Source: Candidatus Cryptobacteroides merdigallinarum
Lineage (GTDB): Bacteria > Bacteroidota > Bacteroidia > Bacteroidales > UBA932
Assembly (NCBI GenBank): GCA_017694655.1
Contig: JADIMQ010000025.1
Span: 1 to 35,523, forward strand
Length of the DNA: 35,523 nt
Reading direction: 5' to 3'
In this document: positions 1-9,161 of the stretch, one piece after another
Layout of the letters: the number at the start of each line of letters is the position of its first letter
How positions within the stretch are numbered: position 1 is the stretch's first letter
Made by a program: the position numbers and the translations under genes
The notes under the pieces: generated by a model
The model's database searches: none
What the model was told of the DNA's origin: nothing
The model's input: the letters and a program-made list of their open reading frames with translations, nothing else

Positions 1-205
1 TCCTCATTTACGGAAGTAAACTCCGGTACTCGGCCCTCGCCTTCCTTGTTCTTCCGAAAAAATAAACTGCGAGCCGTGGCTGCTTTTCCGTTGTAACTGC
101 GTCAGGCATCGGATCCTCGTATCCTCATTTACGGAAGTAAACTCCGGTACTCGGGCCTCGCCTTCCTTGTTCCTCCGAAAAAATAAACTGCGAGCCGTGG
201 CTGCT
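1..205. repeat. 121-bp-period tandem repeat (two 84-bp copies)
   Basis: Bases 1-84 recur at 122-205 with only two mismatches (positions 34 and 52 of the unit), separated by 37 unrelated bases, so the period is 121. Each copy opens with a small hairpin, TTTAC-GGAA-GTAAA (7-20 and 128-141). A shorter third echo of the AATAAACTGCG segment lies at 212-228 (about 14 of 17 matches to 181-197). The first copy begins exactly at the window edge, so more units may lie to the left. No reading frame is visible. It lies directly downstream of cysS. This looks like a lineage-specific intergenic repeat; its function is unknown. Confidence 0.85.
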
Positions 206-228
206 CTTTTGCAATAAACTGCGGGACG

Positions 229-1785
229 TCAGTCGAGGGACCATTCGGTGCCGTCACGGGTATCCTTGATCGTTACGCCGAGGGCCTTGAGGTCATCGCG
301 GATCTTGTCGCTCGTAGCCCAGTCCTTTGCAGCCTTTGCGGCCTTGCGCTGCCCGAGGACCATGCCGACGAGGCCGGCTATCGTATCCGCCGTCCTGCCT
401 CCGGCATCCTCCTCGTCCTTCAGCCCCAGTACCCCGTACACCACGTCGTCAAAAAGACGGGCCAGGACCGCGCAGTCGGCAGCCGAAAGGCTCGTCTTCC
501 TGTCCTTGGCCGAGTTTATGAGCCTTACGGCATCGAAGATATGTGCCAGTGCAACAGGGGTGTTGAGGTCGTCGCACAGGGCCTCGTACACCTTTTCGCA
601 GATGGAGTTTATCCCCTCGTTGTCTGCCTCGAATTTTTCCGGGGCGACAGGAGCCTCGTACTTCAGGGCCTCGGACGCGGTCATTGCAGCATTCCGTCCG
701 CGGACGTCCACACCGGCGGCGGAAGCCATTTCCTTCAGGTCCCGGGCCGCCTGCATTACCTTTTTCATCCCTTTCTCGGCCGCCTGCAGTGCTTCGTTGC
801 TGAAGTCGAGGGTGCTCCTGTAGTGGGCCTGCAGGATGAAGAAGCGGACCGTCATGGGGCTGTACGCCTGTGTCAGGAGCGGATGCGTGCCGGAGAACAG
901 CTCCTGCAGGGTTATGAAGTTGCCGTAGGACTTGCCCATCTTCTTTCCGTTGATGGTAATCATGTTGTTGTGCATCCAGTACTTGACGCCGCCTTCCCCT
1001 CTTGAGGCCGTGTTCTGCGCAAGCTCGCATTCGTGGTGCGGGAACATCAGGTCCATCCCGCCACCGTGTATGTCAAATTTCTTCCCGAGATACTTCTCGC
1101 TCATGGCGGAACATTCGAGATGCCATCCCGGGAACCCTTCGCTCCACGGGGAAGGCCATTTCATTATGTGCTCCGGGGAGGCTTTCTTCCACAGGGCGAA
1201 ATCGAACGGCGCCCTCTTGTCTTCCTGGCTGTCGAGCTCCCGTGTCCCGCTGACCACATCCTCAAGGTTCCTTCCCGAAAGTATGCCGTAGCGGTGGCTC
1301 CCGTTGTATTTCCGGACATCGAAATATACCGACCCGTTGCTCTCGTAGGCGAAGCCTGCGTCCAGGATCTTCTGCACGAGGGCTATCTGCTCGATGATAT
1401 GCCCGGAGGCGCGGGGCTCTATGGACGGGGGAGCCACGTTCAGCATGTTCATGGCCTCGTGGTATCTTATGGTGTATTCCTGTACGACCTCCATCGGTTC
1501 CAGCTGCTCTATCCTTGCCTTCTTTGCTATCTTGTCCTCTCCTTCATCCGCATCGTGCTCGAGATGGCCCACGTCGGTTATGTTCCTCACATAGCGCACC
1601 TTGTACCCGAGATGCTTCAGCAGCTTCACGAGCACGTCGTACGTTATACCCGGCCGCGCGTGCCCGAGATGGGCGTCCCCGTAGACTGTCGGGCCGCAGA
1701 CATATATGCCTGCGAAACCGGGGTGTACGGGTATGAAAAGCTCTTTCTTCCTCGAGAGCGTGTCTGTTATGTATAAGTCTCTCAT
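229..1785 (-). CDS. cysS: Cysteine--tRNA ligase
   Basis: Charges tRNA-Cys with cysteine in the cytoplasm (class Ia aminoacyl-tRNA synthetase). The 518-residue protein is slightly longer than the usual 460-500. The HIGH-type motif is HLGH at residues 39-42, preceded by the zinc ligand C30. Further zinc ligands are visible in WHLECS and HHECE. The KMSKS loop reads KMGKS at 282-286, a variant I recall from other Bacteroidetes CysS proteins. The start [15 protein letters not shown] fits the family N-terminus. The gene is divergent from purE across 85 bases containing a palindrome with a -7 motif on each strand. Downstream of it is the tandem repeat. Confidence 0.97.
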   Translation of the reverse strand: MRDLYITDTLSRKKELFIPVHPGFAGIYVCGPTVYGDAHLGHARPGITYDVLVKLLKHLGYKVRYVRNITDVGHLEHDADEGEDKIAKKARIEQLEPMEVVQEYTIRYHEAMNMLNVAPPSIEPRASGHIIEQIALVQKILDAGFAYESNGSVYFDVRKYNGSHRYGILSGRNLEDVVSGTRELDSQEDKRAPFDFALWKKASPEHIMKWPSPWSEGFPGWHLECSAMSEKYLGKKFDIHGGGMDLMFPHHECELAQNTASRGEGGVKYWMHNNMITINGKKMGKSYGNFITLQELFSGTHPLLTQAYSPMTVRFFILQAHYRSTLDFSNEALQAAEKGMKKVMQAARDLKEMASAAGVDVRGRNAAMTASEALKYEAPVAPEKFEADNEGINSICEKVYEALCDDLNTPVALAHIFDAVRLINSAKDRKTSLSAADCAVLARLFDDVVYGVLGLKDEEDAGGRTADTIAGLVGMVLGQRKAAKAAKDWATSDKIRDDLKALGVTIKDTRDGTEWSLD

Positions 1786-1807
1786 ATGTGAACTCTATAT
1801 AAAACCA

Positions 1808-1823
1808 TATCTTTGCAAAGATA
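1808..1823. promoter_or_regulatory. Perfect 16-bp palindrome with divergent -7 motifs
   Basis: TATCTTTGCAAAGATA is a perfect palindrome in which each half is an exact Bacteroidetes -7 element (TAnnTTTG), one per strand. On the minus strand it lies about 30 bases from the cysS start and is the best candidate for the cysS promoter, although no good -33 TTTG is visible for it. On the plus strand its TTTG also serves as the likely -33 box of the purE promoter. It could be a shared promoter core or a regulator site. Confidence 0.5.
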
Positions 1824-1843
1824 GTCTTTTTTGACTACATTTG
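1812..1843 (+). promoter_or_regulatory. Bacteroidetes-type promoter for the purine gene run
   Basis: TTTG (1812-1815), 20 bases, then TACATTTG (1836-1843) matches the Bacteroidetes consensus TTTG-N19-21-TAnnTTTG exactly. The purE start codon follows 27 bases later. This is the best-formed promoter in the window and is placed to drive purE and the tightly spaced genes after it. No PurR-type operator or purine riboswitch was recognised in the short leader. Confidence 0.6.
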
Positions 1844-1870
1844 CGCGTGCATTCTTAGAATCTGTTGAAT

Positions 1871-2338
1871 ATGAAGGTAGCAGTCATTATGGGCTCGACC
1901 AGCGACTATGAGATAATGTCGGCGGCGGTCAGCATCCTTGAAGAATTCGGGGTAGAATACGAGAAACGTGTCATCAGCGCACACCGGACGCCGGACCTCA
2001 TGTGCGAGTATGCCAAATCCGCCAGGGAGCGCGGCATAGGCGTCATCATCGCCGGGGCAGGCGGGGCCGCGCACGTCGCCGGTGTCGTGGCCGGCATGAC
2101 CACGGTCCCTGTAATCGGGGTGCCTATCCAGACCAAGGCCCTCGGGGGAATGGACTCCCTCCTTTCCATTGTCCAGATGCCGGGCGGCATACCGGTGGCG
2201 ACCATGGCCATAAACGGGTCGAAGAACGCCGGCCTGCTGGCTGTCGAGATTCTCGCCCTGGGTGACCCTTCCCTTGCCGCGAAGCTGGATGAATACAGGA
2301 AGAACCAGACGGCCAAGGTCCTGGAAGCCGTCATCTAG
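1871..2338 (+). CDS. purE: N5-carboxyaminoimidazole ribonucleotide mutase / AIR carboxylase
   Basis: Catalyses the carboxylation-stage step of purine synthesis that yields CAIR. The 155-residue protein has the expected length and carries GSTSD near the N-terminus, SAHRTPD, the glycine-rich AGAGGAAHVAG loop and ALGGMDSLLSIVQMPGGIPVAT. I chose ATG at 1871; the frame opens at a TTG six bases earlier, but MKVAVIMGSTSD is the normal family start. It is the first gene of the purine run, 21 bases before purL. No purK partner is present in the window, so whether this PurE uses N5-CAIR (class I) or CO2 directly (class II) cannot be settled here. Confidence 0.96.
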   Translation: MKVAVIMGSTSDYEIMSAAVSILEEFGVEYEKRVISAHRTPDLMCEYAKSARERGIGVIIAGAGGAAHVAGVVAGMTTVPVIGVPIQTKALGGMDSLLSIVQMPGGIPVATMAINGSKNAGLLAVEILALGDPSLAAKLDEYRKNQTAKVLEAVI

Positions 2339-2359
2339 GTTCATGGACTTATTGAAACG

Positions 2360-5300
2360 ATGAACCAAGAGCCAGCCCCAGATATGAAGAATTACCGTAT
2401 TTTCGTAGAAAAATATCCGGAGTTCCAGGTGGAGGCGAAAAGTCTCCTGAATGAACTCAATGAAAACCTGCAGCTCTCGCTTCCGGGCCTCAGGCTGCTG
2501 AATGTATATGACCTGTTCGGCTTCACCCCGGAGCTTCTGGAGAAGAGCCGCTACAGCGTATTCGGGGAGATTGTCACTGACCGGGTGTCGGACAGCTGCG
2601 ACCTCTCCGGTGTGAAATATATCGCGGTGGAGTACCTTCCGGGGCAGTTCGACCAGAGGGCGGCCTCCGCCGTGGAGTGCGTGAAGCTCATAGAGCCCGA
2701 GGCTGATGTCCGCATCAAGAGCTCCAGGCTCATAATCCTGGATCCCGGGACTGACGAGTCCACCATGGACAGGATACGCCATTACTATATAAATGCAGTG
2801 GAGTCGAGGGAAAAGGACCTGTCCCTGCTCAGCGACACCGAGCAGGCCCCTGTGGTCCCGGTCCGGGTGCTGGAAGGCTTCACGGCCATGACGGAGAACG
2901 CCCTCGGGCCTTATTGCAAGGAAATGGGGCTGGCGATGAACTCCGACGACCTCAGGGAGGTGGTGAACTACTTCAGGGCGGAAGGCCGTGATCCGTACGA
3001 GACTGAACTCCGGATTCTCGACACCTACTGGAGTGACCACTGCCGCCATACCACCTTCACCACGGAGCTCGAGGACATCAAGGTCGACGACTCCTTCATG
3101 AAGGAGGAGCTGGAGGGCACCCTCGGCCTTTACCTCCGGATAAGGAAGGAGCTCGGGCGCGGGGACAGGAGCATCAATCTCATGGACCTGGCGACCATCG
3201 GGGCGAAGTACCTCCGGTCGAAGGGCCTGCTCGACGACATGGAGGTCAGCGAGGAGAACAACGCCTGCAGCATATACGTCGATGTGGATGTGGACGGGAA
3301 GACGGAAAAATGGCTTCTCCAGTTCAAGAACGAGACCCATAACCACCCTACCGAGATAGAACCGTTCGGAGGTGCTGCCACCTGTCTGGGAGGTGCCATC
3401 AGGGACCCGCTTTCAGGCAGGAGCTATGTCTACCAGGCCATGAGGGTGACTGGGGCCGGCAATATATGGCAGCCGGTAGCCGATACCATCCCGGGCAAGC
3501 TTCCGCAGAAGGTCATAAGCCGCAAGGCTGCACACGGGTACTCGAGCTACGGGAACCAGATAGGGCTGGCCACTACCCACGTCCGCGAGATATACCACGA
3601 AGGCTATGTGGCCAAGAGGCTCGAGGTCGGGGCCGTGGTCGGGGCAGTAAAGGCCGGGAATGTGCGCCGGGAGTCTCCGGCCCCCGGCGATATAGTGCTT
3701 CTTCTCGGCGGACGTACCGGACGTGACGGCATAGGAGGGGCCACAGGTTCCTCGAAGGAACATACGGAGGCTTCCCTGGAGACCTGCGGAAGCGAGGTAC
3801 AGAAGGGAAATGCCCCCGAGGAAAGGAAGCTGCAGCGCCTGTTCCGCCGCCCGGAAGTGACAAGACTGATAAAGAAATCCAACGATTTCGGTGCCGGCGG
3901 CGTCAGCGTGGCCATAGGCGAGCTTGCCGGCGGACTTGACATATACCTGGACAGGGTCCCTGTGAAATACAGCGGCCTGAACTCCACGGAACTTGCAATA
4001 AGCGAGTCCCAGGAGAGGATGGCAGTGGTGATAGAGGCCGGGGACAGGGAAGAGTTCGAGAAGTACTGCCTCAGCGAGAATGTCGAGGTGACCCACGTTG
4101 CAGACGTGACGGATACGGAGCGGATGCGTATGTACAACAAGGGGAAGCTCGTGGTCGACCTTTCCCGCGCGTTCATAGACAGTGCGGGGGCCAGGCATTA
4201 CGCCAAGGCGGAGATCGCCCCGGTAGAGGAGCGTGACCCGTTCGCCCGCAAGGTTGAGGGCGCCACCCTGAAGGAGAAGGTCTTCAACAATCTGCAGGAC
4301 CCGAACGTGACTTCCCAGAAAGGGCTCATAGAGATGTTCGACTCCACCATAGGCCGTTCTACGGTGCTCATGCCGTTCGGAGGCTGCCTGCAGACCACCG
4401 AGACCCAGGTGTCTGTGCAGAAGCTCCCGGTGGACGGCTATACGGATACCGCAAGCATAATGGCCTTCGGGTACAATCCGTTCATAGCTTCCTGGAGCCC
4501 CTACCACGGGGCTGCCTACGCCGTTGTCGAGGCCTGCGCCAAGGTTGTGGCGGCTGGGGCTGAATACGGCAGGATGCGTTTCTCCTACCAGGAATATTTC
4601 GAGAGGATGACCCATGACACGAATACATGGGGTAAGCCGCTCAGCGCCCTTCTCGGTGCCCTGAAGATGCAGGTGGATCTCGGCCTCCCGTCCATAGGTG
4701 GGAAGGATTCCATGAGCGGGACATTCGAGCATATAAACGTACCCCCTATGCTCATGGCCTTCGGCATAACCACTGTGAATGCCGGGAAGGTGATATCCCC
4801 TGAACTGAAGTGGGAGGGCAACAGCCTTTATCTCATAAAGCACAGGCCCCTCTCCAACCACATGCCTGACACCGGGCAGCTCAAGAGGAATTTCACGTAC
4901 GTCAGCTCCAGGATAGATTCCGGCGATATAGTCTCCGGCTATGCCATAGGGTTCGGCGGACTTGCGGAGGCTGTCTGCAAGATGTCTTTCGGGAATGCCT
5001 TCGGAGTCGACATCCGGTATCCCGAGGACAAGCTCTTCGACTATGACTACGGTTCCATCCTGGTGGAGGCCGGGACTGAACTCGACTATCCGGACGCTGT
5101 ATATCTCGGGAAGGTGACTTCCGGAGAGGACGGGAACCTGGTGATAAACGGGACTGCCATGTCCATTTTCGAGCTGATGTATGCCAACGGCGCCGAATTC
5201 GCGAAAATCTATCCTGACACCTGCGAGCCGTCCCACAGGCAGCTCGTGCCGTCCGGTCTCGAAGGAGTCAAGCCTCTGAAAGTCAAGAGATCGGAGCTGA

Positions 5301-6127
5301 AATACAAGGGAGAGCCGGTGGAAAGGCCGCTTGTCTACATCCCTGTGTTCCCGGGCACGAACTGTGACTACGACACCGCAAAGGCTTTCCGCAATGCCGG
5401 CGCCGAGGTGCGCATGGGAGTTTTCTGCAATCTCCGGAGCGAGGACATCTTCAGTTCCATAGAGAGGATGAAGAAGAACATTTCGGAATGCCACATACTT
5501 GCCCTGGTGGGCGGCTTCTCTGCAGGTGATGAACCGGACGGAAGCGGTAAGTTTATAGCCAATGTGCTTAACAACAGGGAGATAGCGGAAGCTGTCCATG
5601 CCCTTCTCGACCGCGGGGGCCTCATCCTCGGTATATGCAACGGCTTCCAGGCCCTTGTCAAGTCCGGGCTTCTTCCTTACGGGAGGCTCGGTAAGGTGAC
5701 CAGGGAGTCCCCGACACTGTTCAGGAACGATATAAACCGGCATATATCCCAGATGGTGACGACAAGGGTGGCAACCGTCAATTCACCGTGGCTCTCGGGC
5801 TTCTCGATAGGGGACCTGCATACCGTGGCCGTCAGCCACGGGGAAGGCAAGTTCGTGGTGAGCGAGGAACTGGCACGCGAGCTCTTCGCCAACGGCCAGG
5901 TCGCATTCCAGTATGTAGACCCTGTCACGGAGGAAGTGACAATGGATTCTCCGTACAACCCCAACGGCTCATATTATGCCATCGAGGGCATAATCAGCCG
6001 GGACGGGCAGATTCTCGGGAAGATGGGCCATACGGAGAGATACGAGAACAATACGTTCAAGAACATAGAGGAAGAGCTGGAGCAGCCTCTGTTCGCCAAC
6101 GCCGTGAACTATTTCAGGGGAATGTAG
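2360..6127 (+). CDS. purL: Phosphoribosylformylglycinamidine synthase, long fused form
   Basis: Converts FGAR, glutamine and ATP to FGAM. At 1255 residues this is the long form with the ATP-dependent synthase and the glutaminase in one chain, instead of the PurS/PurL/PurQ trio. The synthase part shows DTYWSDHCRHTTF, NETHNHPTEIEPFGGAATCLGGAIRD and GGKDSMSGTF. The C-terminal class I amidotransferase begins near VYIPVFPGTNCDYD, and its nucleophile is C1093 in GICNGFQ. ATG at 2360 is used; ATG at 2384 (MKNYRIFVEKYPEFQ) is an equally plausible start. The N-terminal NYRIFVEKYPEFQVEA pattern recalls the long PurL clade of Clostridia. purC begins three bases after its stop. Confidence 0.96.
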   Translation: MNQEPAPDMKNYRIFVEKYPEFQVEAKSLLNELNENLQLSLPGLRLLNVYDLFGFTPELLEKSRYSVFGEIVTDRVSDSCDLSGVKYIAVEYLPGQFDQRAASAVECVKLIEPEADVRIKSSRLIILDPGTDESTMDRIRHYYINAVESREKDLSLLSDTEQAPVVPVRVLEGFTAMTENALGPYCKEMGLAMNSDDLREVVNYFRAEGRDPYETELRILDTYWSDHCRHTTFTTELEDIKVDDSFMKEELEGTLGLYLRIRKELGRGDRSINLMDLATIGAKYLRSKGLLDDMEVSEENNACSIYVDVDVDGKTEKWLLQFKNETHNHPTEIEPFGGAATCLGGAIRDPLSGRSYVYQAMRVTGAGNIWQPVADTIPGKLPQKVISRKAAHGYSSYGNQIGLATTHVREIYHEGYVAKRLEVGAVVGAVKAGNVRRESPAPGDIVLLLGGRTGRDGIGGATGSSKEHTEASLETCGSEVQKGNAPEERKLQRLFRRPEVTRLIKKSNDFGAGGVSVAIGELAGGLDIYLDRVPVKYSGLNSTELAISESQERMAVVIEAGDREEFEKYCLSENVEVTHVADVTDTERMRMYNKGKLVVDLSRAFIDSAGARHYAKAEIAPVEERDPFARKVEGATLKEKVFNNLQDPNVTSQKGLIEMFDSTIGRSTVLMPFGGCLQTTETQVSVQKLPVDGYTDTASIMAFGYNPFIASWSPYHGAAYAVVEACAKVVAAGAEYGRMRFSYQEYFERMTHDTNTWGKPLSALLGALKMQVDLGLPSIGGKDSMSGTFEHINVPPMLMAFGITTVNAGKVISPELKWEGNSLYLIKHRPLSNHMPDTGQLKRNFTYVSSRIDSGDIVSGYAIGFGGLAEAVCKMSFGNAFGVDIRYPEDKLFDYDYGSILVEAGTELDYPDAVYLGKVTSGEDGNLVINGTAMSIFELMYANGAEFAKIYPDTCEPSHRQLVPSGLEGVKPLKVKRSELKYKGEPVERPLVYIPVFPGTNCDYDTAKAFRNAGAEVRMGVFCNLRSEDIFSSIERMKKNISECHILALVGGFSAGDEPDGSGKFIANVLNNREIAEAVHALLDRGGLILGICNGFQALVKSGLLPYGRLGKVTRESPTLFRNDINRHISQMVTTRVATVNSPWLSGFSIGDLHTVAVSHGEGKFVVSEELARELFANGQVAFQYVDPVTEEVTMDSPYNPNGSYYAIEGIISRDGQILGKMGHTERYENNTFKNIEEELEQPLFANAVNYFRGM

Positions 6128-6130
6128 GAA

Positions 6131-6856
6131 ATGGAAGGTGAGCTGATATACGACGGTGACTCGTTCAAGGTCTTCGGGTCCGGGGACCCGGACAACGTGA
6201 CGGTGGAGTACACCGATGTCATCACGGCTTTTAACGGCATAAAGCGGGCGGAAATCTGCGGAAAGGGGAAGATGAACGCCTCCATAGCTTCCATGGTGGC
6301 CGGATACCTTGAGCGCAAGGGCATCAGGAGCCATTTCGTGAGGAAGACAGGGGAGACTACCATACTCTGCCGCAAGGTTTCCATGATAGGGCTGGAGGTT
6401 GTCGTGAGGAATATCATAGCCGGCACCATGGCCAGGAAACTCGGCCTGCAGGAAGGCTTCCGGCCGGAGAACACCATCTTCGACCTTTGCTACAAGAACG
6501 ATGACCTCGGGGACCCGCTCATCAATGACCATTATGCCGTGGCTCTCGGCCTTGTGACCTACGGTGAGCTCAAGGAGATATACGGCCATGCGGCGGAGAT
6601 AAACCGGTTTCTCACTTCCCTTATGAGGAGCGTGGGCATAGAGCTGGTGGATTTCAAGCTGGAGTTCGGCAGGTATCCGGACGGGACTATAGTCCTTGCC
6701 GACGAACTCACACCCGACAATGCGAGGTTCTGGGACCTGGAGTCGAAGGAAAAGCTCGACAGGGACCGCTTCAGGAGGGATATGGGGAAGGTAGGGGAAG
6801 CCTACCGGACTATTTGCAGGAGGCTTTGCTCCATTCTTGAGGAAAATGAAAGGTAA
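6131..6856 (+). CDS. purC: Phosphoribosylaminoimidazole-succinocarboxamide synthase
   Basis: Joins CAIR and aspartate to give SAICAR, using ATP. The 241-residue length is normal. Visible family motifs are LIYDGDSFKVF near the start (a variant of the usual lysine-containing GK-K segment), VVVRNIIAGTMARKLG in the middle, and DFKLEFGRYPDGTIVLADELTPDNARFWD near the C-terminus. The gene starts three bases after purL and its last codons overlap the purF start, so the three are almost certainly on one transcript with coupled translation. Confidence 0.96.
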   Translation: MEGELIYDGDSFKVFGSGDPDNVTVEYTDVITAFNGIKRAEICGKGKMNASIASMVAGYLERKGIRSHFVRKTGETTILCRKVSMIGLEVVVRNIIAGTMARKLGLQEGFRPENTIFDLCYKNDDLGDPLINDHYAVALGLVTYGELKEIYGHAAEINRFLTSLMRSVGIELVDFKLEFGRYPDGTIVLADELTPDNARFWDLESKEKLDRDRFRRDMGKVGEAYRTICRRLCSILEENER

Positions 6857-8279
6857 TCAGCAGAAGGATATGGCCGGTACTGATGAAATACATGAGGAAT
6901 GCGGCGTGTTCGGTGTCTACGGGGTGCCGGACGCGGCATCGCTGACCTATTACGGGCTGCATGCCCTGCAGCACAGGGGACAGGAAGGCTGCGGCATAGT
7001 GACTGTCGGGCCTGACGGGGCCTTCCGCAGGGTGAAGGGTGAAGGGCTCGTGACGGAGGTCTTCAACGAGGAAAAGATAGCTTCCCTTACCGGCTCCATG
7101 GCCATTGGCCATGTCCGCTACTCCACTACCGGAGGCGGGGGAATAGAGAACGTGCAGCCCTTCCTGTTCAGGCACAATACCGGGGATTTTGCCCTTGCCC
7201 ATAACGGCAATATAGTGAATTCCAAGGAACTGCACCGATATCTGGAGAACCGCGGAAGCCTTTTCCAGTCCACTTCGGACAGCGAGATTCTTGCACATCT
7301 CATAAAGAAGCAGTCGTACGACAGGAATGCCCCGAGGATACACGCCATAGAGGAGGCCCTCAACATGATGGAAGGGGCTTTCGCCTTCCTGGTGATGACC
7401 TCGAACCGGCTTTATGTATGCAGGGACAAGTACGGGCTCCGGCCGTTGTCCCTCGGCAGGCTGGGCGACGGCTATGTGGTGAGCAGCGAGACCTGCGCCT
7501 TCGATGTCATCGGGGCAGAGTTCATCCGCGACATAGAGCCCGGTGAAGTGCTCACCATCGACCATCACGGGCTGCGCAGCAGGAAGTATTCCGAGTTCAG
7601 GAAAAACGAGATGTGCGCGATGGAGTACATCTATTTCTCGAGGCCGGACAGCGATATCGAGGGGCGTAACGTGCACAGTTTCCGCAAGGAGTCCGGGCGT
7701 ATCCTTTTCGAGGAGTCCCCGGCCGACGCGGACATCGTGGTGGGTGTCCCGGATTCGAGCCTGAGCGCGGCCATGGGATACAGCGAGGCGAGCGGGCTCC
7801 CGTACGAGATGGGCCTGATAAAGAACAAGTATATAGGCAGGACGTTCATCCAGCCCTCCCAGTCCATGAGGGAGAAGGGAGTGAGGATGAAGCTGTCGGC
7901 AGTCAAGACGATTGTCAGGGGACGCAGGGTAGTGCTCATAGACGATTCCATCGTGCGAGGGACTACGTCGAGGCGGATAGTGCGGATGCTCCGGGAGGCA
8001 GGTGCCCTCGAGGTGCATCTCCGGATAGCGAGCCCGCCGATAAAGACCCCGTGCTTCTATGGGGTGGACATCTCCACGTACGACGAGCTGATATGTGCGA
8101 GGAAATCTGTGGAGGAGGTGCGGGAAAGCCTCGGGGCGGATTCACTGGCCTTCCTTTCGGAGGAGGCCCTCTTCAAGGCGGCGCAGCGGAGCGAGCTGTG
8201 CCTGGCCTGTTTCAACGGGAAGTATCCGACTGCCCTGTACCAGAGCATCGAGGATGCCAACAAGGACGGGAAGTTTTGA
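6846..8279 (+). CDS. purF: Amidophosphoribosyltransferase
   Basis: Catalyses the committed step of purine synthesis, PRPP plus glutamine to phosphoribosylamine. The N-terminal glutaminase nucleophile is the Cys of EECGVFGVYG (C19 from this start), so an 18-residue propeptide would be removed. All four cysteines expected for the B. subtilis-type 4Fe-4S cluster can be recognised: CAMEYIYF, PCFYG and CLAC near the C-terminus. The PRPP loop is VVLIDDSIVRGTTSR. ATG 6846 overlaps purC by 11 bases; ATG 6870 is an alternative start. Feedback inhibition by purine nucleotides is expected from the family. The length from ATG 6846 is 477 residues. Confidence 0.95.
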   Translation: MKGNQQKDMAGTDEIHEECGVFGVYGVPDAASLTYYGLHALQHRGQEGCGIVTVGPDGAFRRVKGEGLVTEVFNEEKIASLTGSMAIGHVRYSTTGGGGIENVQPFLFRHNTGDFALAHNGNIVNSKELHRYLENRGSLFQSTSDSEILAHLIKKQSYDRNAPRIHAIEEALNMMEGAFAFLVMTSNRLYVCRDKYGLRPLSLGRLGDGYVVSSETCAFDVIGAEFIRDIEPGEVLTIDHHGLRSRKYSEFRKNEMCAMEYIYFSRPDSDIEGRNVHSFRKESGRILFEESPADADIVVGVPDSSLSAAMGYSEASGLPYEMGLIKNKYIGRTFIQPSQSMREKGVRMKLSAVKTIVRGRRVVLIDDSIVRGTTSRRIVRMLREAGALEVHLRIASPPIKTPCFYGVDISTYDELICARKSVEEVRESLGADSLAFLSEEALFKAAQRSELCLACFNGKYPTALYQSIEDANKDGKF

Positions 8280-8304
8280 TTTTGCAATATAGATTCATTT
8301 CTGC

Positions 8305-9114
8305 ATGATGACACTGGGGATAGACGTAGGCGGCAGTACCACGAAGATCGTGGGTATAGAGGACGGGAAGATATGTTCTCCCCAGTTCATTACCGGTGCC
8401 GACCCTGTCTCATCCCTTTTCGGGGCCTTCGGCAAATATCTGTACGACAACGGTATAGACCTTTCCGCGATAGATTGCGTGAGGCTCACCGGAGTGGGTT
8501 CGGCATACGTTTCGGGCCCTTTGTACGGGCTTCCTACCGAGAAGGTGGACGAGTTCCGGGCGAATGCGTACGGTGCCAGGTTCAGGAGCGGGCTTTCGGA
8601 CATGGTCGTGGTCAGCATGGGGACGGGAACCTCCTTTGTCAGGGTCAGGGGCGATGAGTTCGAGCATCTGGGCGGCCTGGCTATAGGCGGCGGCACCTTT
8701 GCCGGACTGTCGGGGATCATCTTCAAGACTTCCGACGTGGACAGGGTCGTGTCCATGGCCGAGGGCGGGGACGCATCCAGGGTGGACCTCCTGGTCTCGG
8801 ACATCTCGAGGGGTGACATCCCTGGCCTTCCGGCGGATGTCACGGCCTCCAATTTCGGGAAGGCGGATGCAGCCTCGGACCCGCGGGATGTGGCGGCCGG
8901 AATCATTAACATGATCCTGCAGACCATAGGCGGGGCCTCCAACTTCATAGCGCAGAATACAGGGATACGGGATTTCGTCCTTATAGGGAATGTCCCCCTG
9001 CTCCCGCAGTGCCGGCAGGTGTTCGGGAGGATAGGGAAGCTCTACGGCCTGGATTTCCACATCCCGGACTATACGGAGTACAGGACGGCGATAGGGGCGG
9101 CCCTGTGCGGATGA
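8305..9114 (+). CDS. coaW: Type II pantothenate kinase
   Basis: Phosphorylates pantothenate, the first step of coenzyme A synthesis. The 269-residue protein has the ASKHA-fold phosphate loop GIDVGGSTTKIVGI at its N-terminus, the segment VVSMGTGTSFV and the glycine-rich GGLAIGGGTFAGLSG, all typical of the eukaryote/Staphylococcus-type (type II) enzyme and unlike type I CoaA or type III CoaX. The family is generally less sensitive to CoA feedback. It lies 25 bases after purF and 47 before purM, in the same direction, so it appears to be co-transcribed with purine genes. A second ATG at codon 2 is possible. Confidence 0.88.
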   Translation: MMTLGIDVGGSTTKIVGIEDGKICSPQFITGADPVSSLFGAFGKYLYDNGIDLSAIDCVRLTGVGSAYVSGPLYGLPTEKVDEFRANAYGARFRSGLSDMVVVSMGTGTSFVRVRGDEFEHLGGLAIGGGTFAGLSGIIFKTSDVDRVVSMAEGGDASRVDLLVSDISRGDIPGLPADVTASNFGKADAASDPRDVAAGIINMILQTIGGASNFIAQNTGIRDFVLIGNVPLLPQCRQVFGRIGKLYGLDFHIPDYTEYRTAIGAALCG

Positions 9115-9161
9115 GCCTTGAAGGCAGTATGATAAGGAATAAACAATAAATTCAGAATATT

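Noticed and set aside
1..228. CRISPR array
   Set aside because: Only two units, 84 bp long and 37 bp apart, with no cas genes; does not fit CRISPR dimensions.
1835..3346. Long minus-strand open frame opposite purE and purL
   Set aside because: Antisense shadow of strongly conserved genes in GC-rich DNA; no family resemblance. The same holds for the long frames opposite purL (3413-5743), purH, purF and the GH3 gene.
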